In this document: piece by piece, positions 40,357-50,550 of the stretch
How the letters are laid out: every line of letters begins with the position of its first letter
How positions within the stretch are numbered: position 1 is the first letter of the stretch
From: Thiomicrospira sp.
GTDB lineage: Bacteria; Pseudomonadota; Gammaproteobacteria; Thiomicrospirales; Thiomicrospiraceae
Direction: 5' to 3'
Length of the DNA: 64,000 nucleotides
NCBI RefSeq assembly: GCF_014859555.1
Contig: NZ_JACUTY010000004.1
Span: forward strand, 1-64,000
The notes under the pieces: model-generated
The model's database searches: none
What the model saw: only the letters and a program-made list of their open reading frames with translations
Told to the model about the DNA's origin: nothing
Made by a program: the position numbers and the translations under genes

Positions 40357-41363
40357 TCGAAACCGATCGCATAATCGGCAATCAGGAGCAGGATGATGAC
40401 TTATACGTGCTGCCCAAAATTCGCCCACAGGTTATGCAGGACTACATTGGTCAAGTGGCGGTGCGCGAACAGTTAAATATGTTTATGAATGCCGCTAAAA
40501 TGCGTCAGGAACATTTAGATCATGTATTGCTTTACGGGCCACCAGGCCTGGGTAAAACCACTTTGGCGAATATTGTGGCTCAAGAAATGGGGGCGACCTT
40601 GCGCCAAACGTCGGGTCCTGTGTTAGATAAACCCGGTGATTTGGCCGCAATTTTGACACGCTTAGAGCCCAATGATGTGTTGTTTGTGGATGAAATTCAT
40701 CGCTTAAGTCCGATTGTCGAAGAAATCCTATATCCAGCAATGGAAGACTTCCAGTTGGATATTTTAATCGGTGAAGGTCCGGCTGCACATAGTGTAAAGA
40801 TTGATTTGCCACCCTTTACTTTAGTGGGGGCGACCACGCGTGCAGGTTTATTGACATCCCCCTTGCGGGATCGTTTTGGTATAGTGCAGCGTTTGGAATT
40901 TTATTCAGTGGACGAGTTGACCCAAATCGTCAGTCGATCGGCTAATATTTTAGGCATTGCCTCAGATGAACAAGGTGCGCGTGAAGTTGCACAACGTTCA
41001 AGAGGCACACCACGTATTGCCAATCGTTTATTACGTCGAGTACGTGATTTCGCTCAGGTTGAAGGCCGTGGTGTGATCGACAAAAAGATTGCAAATGCGG
41101 CTCTGAATTTGCTTGAAGTTGACCTATTAGGGCTTGATAAAATGGATCGCCGTTTACTCGAAACGATCATTAGCCATTTTGATGGTGGGCCAGTCGGAAT
41201 AGACAGTATGGCCACTTCGGTGGGTGAGGAGCGTGGCACAATCGAAGATGTCATCGAACCGTTTTTGGTTCAACAAGGATTTTTAATGAGAACCCCGAGA
41301 GGACGTATTGCCACCAAACGTGCATACGAACATTTGGGTTTGGATTACACAGAAAAGGAATAA
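40353..41363 (+). CDS. ruvB: Holliday junction helicase RuvB
   Basis: [22 protein letters not shown]. Confidence 0.97.
   Translation: MIETDRIIGNQEQDDDLYVLPKIRPQVMQDYIGQVAVREQLNMFMNAAKMRQEHLDHVLLYGPPGLGKTTLANIVAQEMGATLRQTSGPVLDKPGDLAAILTRLEPNDVLFVDEIHRLSPIVEEILYPAMEDFQLDILIGEGPAAHSVKIDLPPFTLVGATTRAGLLTSPLRDRFGIVQRLEFYSVDELTQIVSRSANILGIASDEQGAREVAQRSRGTPRIANRLLRRVRDFAQVEGRGVIDKKIANAALNLLEVDLLGLDKMDRRLLETIISHFDGGPVGIDSMATSVGEERGTIEDVIEPFLVQQGFLMRTPRGRIATKRAYEHLGLDYTEKE
40542..40551. repeat. core palindrome in ruvB Walker A (PPGLGKT), possibly coincidental
   Basis: GGCCACCAGGCCTGGGTAAA. Confidence 0.6.
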
Positions 41364-41367
41364 TAAG

Positions 41368-42051
41368 ATGTACGATCAGTCGATGCTTGATTTAGTGTTA
41401 ATGGCAAGCCCTATTGTGCAGGCCGTGATGGCGATATTGGTATTTATGTCGCTCTTGGCTTGGTCAGTAGCGATCGCCAAATCTTATGAGATACATAAGG
41501 CGAATGCCCTAGTTAAACAATTTCAAGAAGATTTTTGGGAGTCGGAAGACCTTAGCCGCATGTATAACGACATGGGGCGTTATGGGGATGACAATTCACG
41601 AGGTTTAAATGCGATTTTTGATGCCGGGTTTCAAGAGTTTGCACGATTGAAAAACCAAGGTGTAAAAGAAGCATCGGATTTGGTATCGGCTTCGCAGCGT
41701 ACGATGCGCATCGCGTTCAATAAAGAAGTTGATAGATTAGAAAATCGACTAGCTTATTTAGCCACCGTTGGTTCTTCTGCACCCTATATTGGTTTATTTG
41801 GTACGGTTATTGGTGTAATGCATGCTTTTCAGGGCTTAGGTGATACGCCGAACGCCACTTTGTCGGTTGTTGCGCCGGGTATTGCCGAAGCGTTATTAGC
41901 GACAGGCATCGGTTTGTTTGCGGCTATACCAGCGGTTATTTTTTATAATAACTTAACCAATAAAGTCGATAGACTATTGAGTCGTTATGAAAGTTTTGCC
42001 GATGAGTTTTTAACGATTTTGCAGCGCCAAGCGCATGTGTCGACTAAATAA
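41368..42051 (+). CDS. tolQ: TolQ
   Basis: MotA/TolQ/ExbB motifs GSSAPYIGLFGTVIGVMHAF. Confidence 0.93.
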   Translation: MYDQSMLDLVLMASPIVQAVMAILVFMSLLAWSVAIAKSYEIHKANALVKQFQEDFWESEDLSRMYNDMGRYGDDNSRGLNAIFDAGFQEFARLKNQGVKEASDLVSASQRTMRIAFNKEVDRLENRLAYLATVGSSAPYIGLFGTVIGVMHAFQGLGDTPNATLSVVAPGIAEALLATGIGLFAAIPAVIFYNNLTNKVDRLLSRYESFADEFLTILQRQAHVSTK

Positions 42052-42102
42052 AATGCGCAATGACTTGAATCACAAAGCTCAACAAGGACAAGGGTAGGTT
42101 TT

Positions 42103-42555
42103 ATGCAGCAAGGATTTCGAACCGCACGAGATAAACGGCGCTTAATGGCCGAAATTAATGTTGTGCCTTATATTGATGTCACCCTGGTTTTGTTGATTAT
42201 TTTTATGGTCACCGCACCGATTGTGCAGCAGGCGGTGACGGTTGAGTTGCCGCAAGCGCCAGAAGTAACAACATCGGCTGAAAGCGTTCAGCCAGTGACA
42301 CCTTTTGTAATTACGATTACCAAAGAGGGGCAGTATAAAACCAGTGAAGCACCAGAGGTGGTGCTAACTCAATCAGAAGTTGGGGATTTGGTGGCCGAAG
42401 TGGTGGCACGAGCTCAAATTGATGAACACTTACCTGTGTATTTGCAGGGTGATCGTGAAGCACCTTATGGCCGAGTTGTGCATTTGTTTGTGGTGCTTAA
42501 AAATAATGGTGTGCCGAATGTTTCATTGATAACCCAGCCAGAGGAACGCAAATGA
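42103..42555 (+). CDS. tolR: TolR
   Basis: AEINVVPYIDVTLVLLIIFMVTAP. Confidence 0.94.
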   Translation: MQQGFRTARDKRRLMAEINVVPYIDVTLVLLIIFMVTAPIVQQAVTVELPQAPEVTTSAESVQPVTPFVITITKEGQYKTSEAPEVVLTQSEVGDLVAEVVARAQIDEHLPVYLQGDREAPYGRVVHLFVVLKNNGVPNVSLITQPEERK

Positions 42556-43607
42556 TTTTATTCATTAAACGTCACCCTATTGCTGTTTCGTTAGCGGTGG
42601 TACTGCATTTGACATTGGGGGTATTGATTACCAATGACTGGTTTAAACAAGCCGATGCCATAAAGGTTAATATGTCGTCCGATGGGCCATCCCAAATTGA
42701 TGAAGTCGTTCAGCGTCAGCCTTTGCAAACGTTTGCGGTCGATCAACAAGTTGTTCAAGCACAGGTTGAGCGAATCAAAGCTGAACAAGAGGCGCGTCGA
42801 AAAGAACAGGAACGTTTAGCGGCTGAAGCACAGCGTAACGAACAGCGTTTAACCCAGTTACGTCGTGACCAGGAAACAGAAACACGTCGTGCAGAAGAGG
42901 CGCGTCGTCAAGCCGATATTGAACGTCAGCGCCAAGAAGCCGAACGTCAGCGTACTGCGGAAGCGCAGCGCCAAGCCGAGCAAGCGCGCAAGACGGCTTT
43001 AGAAGCGGAGCAGCGTCGTCAACAAGCTGAAAAACAAGCACGTGAAATCGCGCAAGCGGCTGCAAAACAACGTGAATCAGAAGAGAAACGTTTAAAAGAA
43101 CTGGAAGCCTTGCAACGTCAAGCGCAAGAGCAAGCCGCAAAAGAACGTGCACGTCAACAAACGATTACCGAAGAGGTTAAGCAACAAGAGGCTCAAAAGC
43201 GCCAATTGGAAGCCGAAGCACTTGCCGCGCGCTTAATGCGCGAGCAATTGGAACAAGAATCCTTAGTTAAACGCTTGGCCGAAGAAGAGGCCTCTAAGCA
43301 GCGCGAAGCCGCACGTCAACGCGAAATGTTAAGTTTACGTGAAACCTATATTTCGTCTATTTCGGCAAAAGTACGTGAAAACTGGCGTACGCCAGCGAAT
43401 ATTTCGCCGCAAGCACAGTGTGAATTAGTCATCACCCAAACGCCAAGTGGAAATGTATCGAGTGTCCGAACAGAAAATTGTAATGAACAGGCCACACCCC
43501 AGTTTAAACAGGCGGCTGAAAGTGCGGTACTGCGTGCTCAACCTTTACCAAGGCCACCTGTAGAAGAATTGTTTGAGCGTAATATACGCTTTGTTTTTAA
43601 ACCCTAA
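42552..43607 (+). CDS. tolA: TolA
   Basis: N-terminal TM, long E/A/R/Q-rich helix, C-terminal TonB/TolA-like domain. Confidence 0.92.
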   Translation: MILFIKRHPIAVSLAVVLHLTLGVLITNDWFKQADAIKVNMSSDGPSQIDEVVQRQPLQTFAVDQQVVQAQVERIKAEQEARRKEQERLAAEAQRNEQRLTQLRRDQETETRRAEEARRQADIERQRQEAERQRTAEAQRQAEQARKTALEAEQRRQQAEKQAREIAQAAAKQRESEEKRLKELEALQRQAQEQAAKERARQQTITEEVKQQEAQKRQLEAEALAARLMREQLEQESLVKRLAEEEASKQREAARQREMLSLRETYISSISAKVRENWRTPANISPQAQCELVITQTPSGNVSSVRTENCNEQATPQFKQAAESAVLRAQPLPRPPVEELFERNIRFVFKP

Positions 43608-43625
43608 ACGTAAGCCAGGTTAATT

Positions 43626-44951
43626 ATGAAACCAGTATTTCAAGTCAAAAGTAAAATCCTAACCTTGTTGTTCTTTACATCGGGGCTAATGTTAAGTACC
43701 GCGCAGGCCAATTTAGTTATTGAAATTAGTGAGGGTTATGAAAACGCACTACCTATCGCGGTGATTCCTTTTCAGGTAGAGGGGGTGGTAGCGGTTCCGG
43801 AGGATATTTCCGGTATTGTGAGTCACAACCTACGCCGAAGTGGTCGTTTTGCGCCTTTAGCCAACAACGCGTTACCCTCTAGACCCGCGCAACTTGAGAA
43901 TATCGTGTTTGAACAGTGGCGATCACAAGATATTGATCATTTGATTATGGGCAGTGTTACACCACGCCCGAATGATCGTTATGATGTTGAGATGCGCTTG
44001 GTTGATGTACTGCGTCGCCAGCAGGTTATAGGCAAACGTTGGCGTGATGTGCCTCGACAGCAATTACGCCAAGTAGCACACCAAATGTCAGATGAAATTT
44101 ATCTTGAGTTAACCGGTGTTCCCGGCGCTTTTAATACACGTTTAGCTTATGTGACAATGAAAATACGTGATGGAGAACGTAATTACACTTTGGAAGTGTC
44201 TGATTCTGATGGACATAATCCTCAGCCATTATTACGTTCGAAGATGCCGATCATGTCGCCCAGTTGGTCACCAGATGGGACTAAACTGGCATATGTATCG
44301 TTTGAAACTGGGCGTTCAAATGTTGTGGTACAGAACTTAGATGGCACAAATAGAGAAGTTGTGGCGGATTTTCCAGGAATTAATAGTGCGCCATCTTGGT
44401 CACCGGATGGTAAAAGCCTAGCCATGACCTTGTCAAAAGACGGCAATGCGGATATTTATATCATGAATTTGCAAACCAAGGCTTTGCGTAAAGTGACTCG
44501 TCATTGGGCGATAGAAACCGAAGCGGCTTGGTCGGTGGATGGCAAGTCGATTTATTTCAACTCTGATCGTCGCGGTCAACCGCAGATATTTAAAATGGAG
44601 TTGGATTCCGGCAATGTATCGCGCATTTCATTTCAAGGTAATTACAATGCCAATCCAGAGGTTTCGCCAAATGGTCGTTATTTAGCCATGGTGCATTCTA
44701 ATAATGGATTTAATATTGGTTTATTAGATTTATATACAAATGAATTTAATATTGTCACCGATGCATTTTTAGGTGAGTCGCCCAGTTTTGCACCTAATAG
44801 CGATATGATTGTGTATGCCATGAACCGCGATAATAAAGGCCAACTCGCCGTTGTTTCGGTTGATGGTCGGGCTTCTCAGATTCTAAGTGTGGCAGATGGA
44901 CAAGTTAGGGAGCCGGCTTGGGGTCCTTATCGTGTGCAACCAAATAAATAA
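43626..44951 (+). CDS. tolB: TolB
   Basis: WD40-like beta propeller SPSWSPDGTKLAYVSFETGRS. Confidence 0.95.
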   Translation: MKPVFQVKSKILTLLFFTSGLMLSTAQANLVIEISEGYENALPIAVIPFQVEGVVAVPEDISGIVSHNLRRSGRFAPLANNALPSRPAQLENIVFEQWRSQDIDHLIMGSVTPRPNDRYDVEMRLVDVLRRQQVIGKRWRDVPRQQLRQVAHQMSDEIYLELTGVPGAFNTRLAYVTMKIRDGERNYTLEVSDSDGHNPQPLLRSKMPIMSPSWSPDGTKLAYVSFETGRSNVVVQNLDGTNREVVADFPGINSAPSWSPDGKSLAMTLSKDGNADIYIMNLQTKALRKVTRHWAIETEAAWSVDGKSIYFNSDRRGQPQIFKMELDSGNVSRISFQGNYNANPEVSPNGRYLAMVHSNNGFNIGLLDLYTNEFNIVTDAFLGESPSFAPNSDMIVYAMNRDNKGQLAVVSVDGRASQILSVADGQVREPAWGPYRVQPNK

Positions 44952-44990
44952 TCAAACTCAATGAACTTGTATTTAAAAAGGATGTAGAAA

Positions 44991-45569
44991 ATGCGCTTAA
45001 CTAAGATTGTGCTGACAGGATTGTTGCTGGGCTCGTTAACCGCTTGTAGTACGATGCCTGGAGTTGACGGTTCTACAGCTGAAGATCGTCGTACGGCTGA
45101 AGCTGGTTTATTGGATCGAAATAAACAGGCAGCCGAACAGGGTGTAGAGGTCTTGTCCTTAAGTGACACCCAAGGTTTGCAAGGTGAAACCCTTATTCAG
45201 GGAGAAATTGGTGGTTTATTAGACGATGAAGCCATTCGTGATTTTTCGCCCGTGATTTACTTTGGTTATGATCAATTTTCAGTTGATGAAAAATCCACGA
45301 AAATATTGAAGCATTATGCTGATCAAATGCTTGAAAACCCAAGGTTAATGCTGAAATTAGAAGGCCATACGGACGAGCGTGGCAGCCCATCCTATAACTT
45401 AGCACTTGGCGAAAAACGAGCGAAAGCAGCGGCGGAAGTGATGATGCTGTATGGCGTAAGTACCGACCGTATTACGGTGATTAGCTTCGGTGAAGAACAA
45501 CCGGCGGAGTTGGGTCATAATGAAGCGGCCTGGGATAAAAACCGCCGTGTAGAATTGCGTTTTAATTAA
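44991..45569 (+). CDS. pal: Peptidoglycan-associated lipoprotein Pal
   Basis: Lipobox LTAC; OmpA-like LEGHTDERGSPSYNLALGEKRA. Confidence 0.95.
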   Translation: MRLTKIVLTGLLLGSLTACSTMPGVDGSTAEDRRTAEAGLLDRNKQAAEQGVEVLSLSDTQGLQGETLIQGEIGGLLDDEAIRDFSPVIYFGYDQFSVDEKSTKILKHYADQMLENPRLMLKLEGHTDERGSPSYNLALGEKRAKAAAEVMMLYGVSTDRITVISFGEEQPAELGHNEAAWDKNRRVELRFN

Positions 45570-45577
45570 GGTTTAAA

Positions 45578-46369
45578 GTGATCACAATGCAAACGATTAA
45601 ACATAAAATCAAGTTTTCAATGGTGACCTTCGTCGGATTGGTCGTGTTTAGTTCGGCAAGCTTTGCTCAGACTTTAGAGCAACGTATTGAACGTTTAGAA
45701 CGTATCTCGAGTAATCCGGTATTACTACAACATTCACAGCGGATGAACGATCAACAACGTGAAATTCAGACACTTTATGATCAGGTAGATCGTTTAGTAC
45801 GCCAGGTACAAAACCTGGAAGCGAAATTAAATCAAACCTACGAGGACATGGACGGGCGCTTAAATGAACTTGAAACACGCCCAAAACAAGCGGTTTCACC
45901 GCAACTAACCCCGCAAGTGGATGCGACCGCTGTTGGCTCCGTTCAGGCGAGCCGTCCAGCGGTGGTGGCCACTGAGTCATCACAGACCGATCCCAAAGAC
46001 GCTTATGATAAAGCCTTTGGTTTGTTAAGAGAGGGCAAATATGATGAATCCATTCAAGCATTAAGCCAATTCGTAAAAGATCATCCCAATACAAGCTTAA
46101 CCAGTAATGGATATTATTGGTTAGGGGAGGCCTATTTAATCAAACAAGAATTTGCGAAAGCTTACGCCGCATTTGATACGGTTTTGAAACAACACACCAA
46201 TAGCAATAAAATCGAAGACTCTATGTTGCGTGGCGCGGATAGTTTGGTGGGGCTTAATCGTTTAGACGAGGCTAAAAAACTTTATGAAGCACTGGTTAAG
46301 CAGGCGCCAGAATCACGCGCGGCTAAAAGTGCGGTGCGCCGTTTAGAGCGCTTTAATACGGGTAGTTAG
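45578..46369 (+). CDS. cpoB: CpoB/YbgF
   Basis: Coiled coil plus [27 protein letters not shown]. Confidence 0.92.
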   Translation: MITMQTIKHKIKFSMVTFVGLVVFSSASFAQTLEQRIERLERISSNPVLLQHSQRMNDQQREIQTLYDQVDRLVRQVQNLEAKLNQTYEDMDGRLNELETRPKQAVSPQLTPQVDATAVGSVQASRPAVVATESSQTDPKDAYDKAFGLLREGKYDESIQALSQFVKDHPNTSLTSNGYYWLGEAYLIKQEFAKAYAAFDTVLKQHTNSNKIEDSMLRGADSLVGLNRLDEAKKLYEALVKQAPESRAAKSAVRRLERFNTGS

Positions 46370-46370
46370 A

Positions 46371-47048
46371 ATGAGTCAGCTGCGAGCCGTTATATTATTG
46401 TCCGGTGGTTTGGACTCGGTTACTGTATTGGCGCATGCTCATGCGCAAGGCTTTGAGTGCCATACACTGAGTTTTGACTATGGTCAGCGCCACCAGGTTG
46501 AGTTGCAAGCTGCCGAACGGCTGGCGGCTCAATACGGGGCTAAAACGCATCGAGTTATGCAAATGAATATGGCGGCGATAGGCGGCTCAGCCTTAACCGA
46601 TAATCGGATTGATGTGCCAGTTAGTGGGGTAGGATCGGATATTCCGGTCACCTATGTACCGGCACGTAATACGATTTTCCTGTCTTATGCGCTTGGTTTG
46701 GCTGAAGTACTCGAAGCCCAGCACATTTTTATTGGTGTTAATTCGGTTGATTATTCGGGTTACCCGGATTGTCGTCCTGAATATATCGCGGCGTATGAGA
46801 AGATGGCTAATCTCGCCACCAAAACCGCGGTTGAAGGTCACTTAATCAAAATTGAAACACCGCTGATGAGTCTTAGCAAAGCCGAGATTATTCATATGGG
46901 TTTGAATTTGGGAGTGGATTACTCACTTACGGTGTCTTGTTATCAGGCCGATAATGAAGGTCGCGCTTGTGGTCAATGTGATTCTTGTCGTCTACGCCAA
47001 CAAGGTTTTGCTGAGGCGGGTGTGATTGATCCGACTCATTATTGTTAA
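46371..47048 (+). CDS. queC: 7-cyano-7-deazaguanine synthase
   Basis: [17 protein letters not shown] ... [10 protein letters not shown]. Confidence 0.95.
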   Translation: MSQLRAVILLSGGLDSVTVLAHAHAQGFECHTLSFDYGQRHQVELQAAERLAAQYGAKTHRVMQMNMAAIGGSALTDNRIDVPVSGVGSDIPVTYVPARNTIFLSYALGLAEVLEAQHIFIGVNSVDYSGYPDCRPEYIAAYEKMANLATKTAVEGHLIKIETPLMSLSKAEIIHMGLNLGVDYSLTVSCYQADNEGRACGQCDSCRLRQQGFAEAGVIDPTHYC

Positions 47049-47193
47049 ATTTGTAAATTCCTTTTGCCTTAATTTTTCTATTCAGCTTCTAATAAACGAT
47101 TAAGTTTCATAGGTTTATGTTGACCTGCTTGTTTGCGTGTTTGGCCAGTCAGATTAGATGGCTAAAAAAAACTAAAAAAAATCATCAAAGGGC

Positions 47194-47221
47194 TTGCCAA
47201 GCCGCTCCAGCTCTGTATAAT
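47194..47221 (+). promoter_or_regulatory. sigma70-like promoter for tRNA-Lys
   Basis: TTGCCA - 16 bp - TATAAT, 17 bp upstream of tRNA. Confidence 0.75.
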
Positions 47222-47238
47222 ACGCCGCATATCAACGA

Positions 47239-47314
47239 GGGTCGTTAGCTCAGTTGGTAGAGCAGTTGGCTTTTAACCAATTGGTCGTGCGTTCGAGTCG
47301 CACACGACCCACCA
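47239..47314 (+). tRNA. tRNA-Lys (anticodon TTT)
   Basis: 76 nt; GGGTCGT...ACGACCC acceptor, cuUUUaa anticodon loop, TTCGAGTC T-loop, encoded CCA. Confidence 0.95.
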
Positions 47315-47322
47315 TATATGGA

Positions 47323-47356
47323 AACCCTGTTAAGTTTACTTAACAGGGTTTTTTTA
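47323..47356 (+). terminator. Rho-independent terminator after tRNA-Lys
   Basis: aaACCCTGTTAAgtttacTTAACAGGGTttttttt. Confidence 0.9.
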
Positions 47357-47474
47357 TGCCCGGAATTTAAAAAGCGCTATTCGTTTTAGGCTTTGTCTGC
47401 TATATTTCGATTTTTTATTACCAAGCAAACGCGCGGTCATCGCAAGGTCATCTTTTTAAAGAAGGACGCCTTTA

Positions 47475-48923
47475 ATGTTAATTAGTTTTACATTTTTATA
47501 TTTACTGGTTTCGATAGGTTTGGGCCTGTATGCCGCCACTAAAGTTAAAAATATGGCTGACTATGTATCGGCGGGCCGAAGTCTACCGATTTGGGTGGTT
47601 ATGGCGATGGTATTCGCTACCTGGTTTGGTGCTGAAACCGTGCTGGGTATTCCGGCGGAGTTTTTGGAGGGCGACCTAGGTTCGTTGATCGCCGATCCTT
47701 TTGGTGCGGCGTTATGTTTGATTTTGTTTGGCTTATTTTTAGCCCGCAAGCTTTATCGAATGAACTTACTCACGCTAGGCGACTTCTACCGAGTACGTTT
47801 TGACCGCCGTACCGAGCTGGTTGCGTCCGTTGCGATTGCGATCTCTTATTTAGGTTGGGTTTCCGCCCAAATCATGGCGTTAGGTATTGTGTTTAATGTC
47901 TTGTCAGATGGCTATATCAGCCAGTTTAATGGCATCCTATTAGGCACTTCAGTAGTCTTGGTATATACCTTATTTGGTGGCATGTGGTCGGTAGCGGTCA
48001 CCACCTTTGTGCAGATGATTGTGATTGTGTTTGGTTTATTGTTTATTGCTTGGTATTTGTCAGGCATGACTGGCGGGGTAATGCCGGTTATCGAACATGC
48101 CGCCCAAGCCGATAAGTTTAACTTTTTACCGGATTTTAATGCGATTGCGATGTTGGCGTTTATGTCGGCCTTATTAACCATGGGGTTGGGGTCGCTAGCC
48201 CAGCAAGATGTGTTTCAGCGGGCCAACACGGCAAAAAATGAAAACGTGGCTGTTTGGGCCACTGTAGGCGGCGGTGTGCTGTATTTATTGTTTGCGGCGG
48301 TGCCGATCTTTTTAGGTTATTCAGCTTATTTGATAAACCCAGATCTGGTCAGTCAATTTATGCAAATTGATAGCCAGCAGGTTTTGCCGCAACTGGTTAA
48401 ACAACATTTGCCTTTATTTGCCCAGGTGATTTTTTATGGCGCGCTTTTATCGGTGATTATGTCCACTGCATCGGCGACCATGTTAGCGCCCTCGGTGATT
48501 ATTTCTGAAAACATCTTAAAAGGCTTTGTCACTGGGTTAAGTGATCGTTATTTATTGATGATGACACGCGCAGTGGTGGTTGCGTTTGCGTTATTGGTGG
48601 CGATTTATACGCTTTGGTCTTTAGAGCAAGAAACGTCGATTCATAAAATGGTGGAGAACGCCTATAAAATTACCTTGGTAGTGGCGTTTGTGCCGTTGGT
48701 GGCTGGGCTTTACTGGAAGCGTGCGAGTTCAGCAGGTGCCTATCTAGGGATTTCGCTGGGTGTACTGGTATGGTTAGCGCTGGAGGTGTTAGTACCGTCA
48801 TTAGAAGACAGTTTGCCAGCGCACTTCATTGGGTTTTTTGCTGCGATTATTGGCATGGTTATTGGCTCTTTACGTTGGCCAAATAACAAGGGGCTAGAGC
48901 CCCAAGCTTCGGTGGTTTCTTAA
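47475..48923 (+). CDS. sodium:solute symporter family protein
   Basis: SSS family layout, multiple TMs, NMADYVSAGRSLPIWVVMAMVFATWFGAETVLG. Confidence 0.85.
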   Translation: MLISFTFLYLLVSIGLGLYAATKVKNMADYVSAGRSLPIWVVMAMVFATWFGAETVLGIPAEFLEGDLGSLIADPFGAALCLILFGLFLARKLYRMNLLTLGDFYRVRFDRRTELVASVAIAISYLGWVSAQIMALGIVFNVLSDGYISQFNGILLGTSVVLVYTLFGGMWSVAVTTFVQMIVIVFGLLFIAWYLSGMTGGVMPVIEHAAQADKFNFLPDFNAIAMLAFMSALLTMGLGSLAQQDVFQRANTAKNENVAVWATVGGGVLYLLFAAVPIFLGYSAYLINPDLVSQFMQIDSQQVLPQLVKQHLPLFAQVIFYGALLSVIMSTASATMLAPSVIISENILKGFVTGLSDRYLLMMTRAVVVAFALLVAIYTLWSLEQETSIHKMVENAYKITLVVAFVPLVAGLYWKRASSAGAYLGISLGVLVWLALEVLVPSLEDSLPAHFIGFFAAIIGMVIGSLRWPNNKGLEPQASVVS

Positions 48924-48926
48924 GCA

Positions 48927-48936
48927 CCAGGCCTGG
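48927..48936. repeat. dispersed palindrome, just after symporter stop codon
   Basis: TAAGCACCAGGCCTGGTTTTG. Confidence 0.9.
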
Positions 48937-49031
48937 TTTTGGCTATGAGGCGTTTTTAATCTTGTTTAAGCCTTGCGTTTATAACAGGTGGTTCGCATAA
49001 TGGGCAGCCTTATATAAAATGCGATGTTGGG

Positions 49032-50513
49032 ATGAACTCTGGTTATCAAATTGGCGCACATGAAGCGACGCCTGAACAGGTGTTGATTATTGAAGCCGCT
49101 TTACGCGGCGAAAGCTTTAAAGTACCGGCGTTTGCAGGCGCATCAAAAACCACCACACTTAAAGGGGTGGCGGAGCAGCTGACCTATAAGCGCATTTTGT
49201 ACTTGGCGTTTAACAAAGCGATTGCGGATGAGGCACGTCAACTGTTTCCTAATTGGGTCGAATGTCGCACGGCGCACAGTTTGGCTTATCGTTTTATGAT
49301 GGCGTCTCAGCCAAGTTATAAAGATAAACTCCAACGCGGCGGGGCGTTTTTACCCTATCAAGACTTAGAAACCCATTCGGGTAAACCGGAACATTGGCGA
49401 CCGTTTCGTCGATCGCGTTTTCAAGTGAATATTGCGATTGGTGAAACCCTTGCTCAGTATTTCAACTCGGCCGATCTGCGAGTGATGGAAACCCATATTC
49501 CAGAAGCGGTGATGCACTGGGGAAAATCGGCGCGTCCTCAAGAACTGGCATTGTTTGTGGCGCAACTCATTGATATAACCCAGCAGCTCGCCGATAACAT
49601 GCTGGATTCGGCTTGTGATTGTGCAATGACGCACGATGCCTACCTTAAAGCGTTTCAATTGCGTCAGCCAAAGCTGGCTTATGATGTAATTTTGCTGGAT
49701 GAAGCCCAAGATACCAATCCAGTTTTGCAGGCGATTATGCGCAACCAGGCCTGTCAGAAAATCCTAGTCGGCGATCGGCATCAAGAAATTTACGCTTGGC
49801 GAAATGCGGTGAATACCATGGAAGGTTTGGCGTTAAAAGAATATGCTTTAACCCATTCATTTCGGTTTGGCGAACATATTTCAGAGCTGGCAAATCGGTT
49901 GCTGCAAAAGGTTTCGGAAACCCGCAAAATTGTCGGTTTAGGTCAGGATCAACAGATTAACCAAGGGTTTGATAAACATCAACCTTATGCGGTAATGTGC
50001 CGAACCAATGCAAAAGTGTTTGAGGTCGCAGAATTTTGCCTAACTCGCGGCATTCCCTATAGTATTAACGGCGGACTAGAGCAGATTACACGTTTAATTG
50101 CCTCAGCTTATGGCTTGTATCAGGGCGATCGAAAAGCGCCCAGATCGCCAGAGTTAAGTCTGTTCAGTTCGTGGCAAGAATTTAATGAGGTGGCTGAGGA
50201 GCTGAACAAATCCGAATGGAAAACCATTATTAAATTCGTCGAAACCCATAAAGAAAAAACCCTCAATAAAATTCAACAACTAGGCAAACACGCGTTTCCT
50301 TATGCGGCGCAAGCGCATGTCTTTATCAGTACGGTGCATAAAGCAAAAGGTTTAGGGTTTGACCAAGTGGTATTGGCCTCGGATTTTGAATGGCCGGATC
50401 CAAAGCAACCGAGTTTTCGGGAAGGTTTAAATGTAATTTATGTCGCGATTACACGCGCTAAGCGAGTATTGGTTTTGCCAAAGAGTTTGCGGCAAGCCTT
50501 GAATATAACCTAG
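49032..50513 (+). CDS. SF1 (UvrD/Rep-like, FBH1-like) helicase
   Basis: FAGASKTTTLKGVAEQL Walker A, ILLDEAQDTNPV Walker B, STVHKAKGLGFDQVVLASDF, NVIYVAITRAKRVLVL. Confidence 0.85.
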   Translation: MNSGYQIGAHEATPEQVLIIEAALRGESFKVPAFAGASKTTTLKGVAEQLTYKRILYLAFNKAIADEARQLFPNWVECRTAHSLAYRFMMASQPSYKDKLQRGGAFLPYQDLETHSGKPEHWRPFRRSRFQVNIAIGETLAQYFNSADLRVMETHIPEAVMHWGKSARPQELALFVAQLIDITQQLADNMLDSACDCAMTHDAYLKAFQLRQPKLAYDVILLDEAQDTNPVLQAIMRNQACQKILVGDRHQEIYAWRNAVNTMEGLALKEYALTHSFRFGEHISELANRLLQKVSETRKIVGLGQDQQINQGFDKHQPYAVMCRTNAKVFEVAEFCLTRGIPYSINGGLEQITRLIASAYGLYQGDRKAPRSPELSLFSSWQEFNEVAEELNKSEWKTIIKFVETHKEKTLNKIQQLGKHAFPYAAQAHVFISTVHKAKGLGFDQVVLASDFEWPDPKQPSFREGLNVIYVAITRAKRVLVLPKSLRQALNIT

Positions 50514-50529
50514 CCTGGTATTAAAAGCA

Positions 50530-50539
50530 CCAGGCCTGG
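50530..50539. repeat. dispersed palindrome between convergent helicase and ygfZ
   Basis: AAAAGCACCAGGCCTGGTGGTC. Confidence 0.9.
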
Positions 50540-50550
50540 TGGTCAATAAA

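Noticed and set aside
40542-40551. CCAGGCCTGG in ruvB as independent evidence for the dispersed motif
   Set aside because: It encodes the universally conserved Walker A GPPGLGKT and lacks the 3' T of the 12-mer consensus, so it may be codon-choice coincidence. Counted but not relied on.
42775-43152. Repetitive E/A/R/Q-rich stretch with long antisense ORF
   Set aside because: This is the TolA helical stalk; the repeat is codon/amino acid bias and the antisense ORF is a by-product.
43520-46335. Pasteurellaceae-type uptake sequence AAGTGCGGT at 43520-43528 and 46327-46335
   Set aside because: Only two copies seen; about 0.5 expected by chance on both strands, so not enriched. Neisserial GCCGTCTGAA was not noticed at all.
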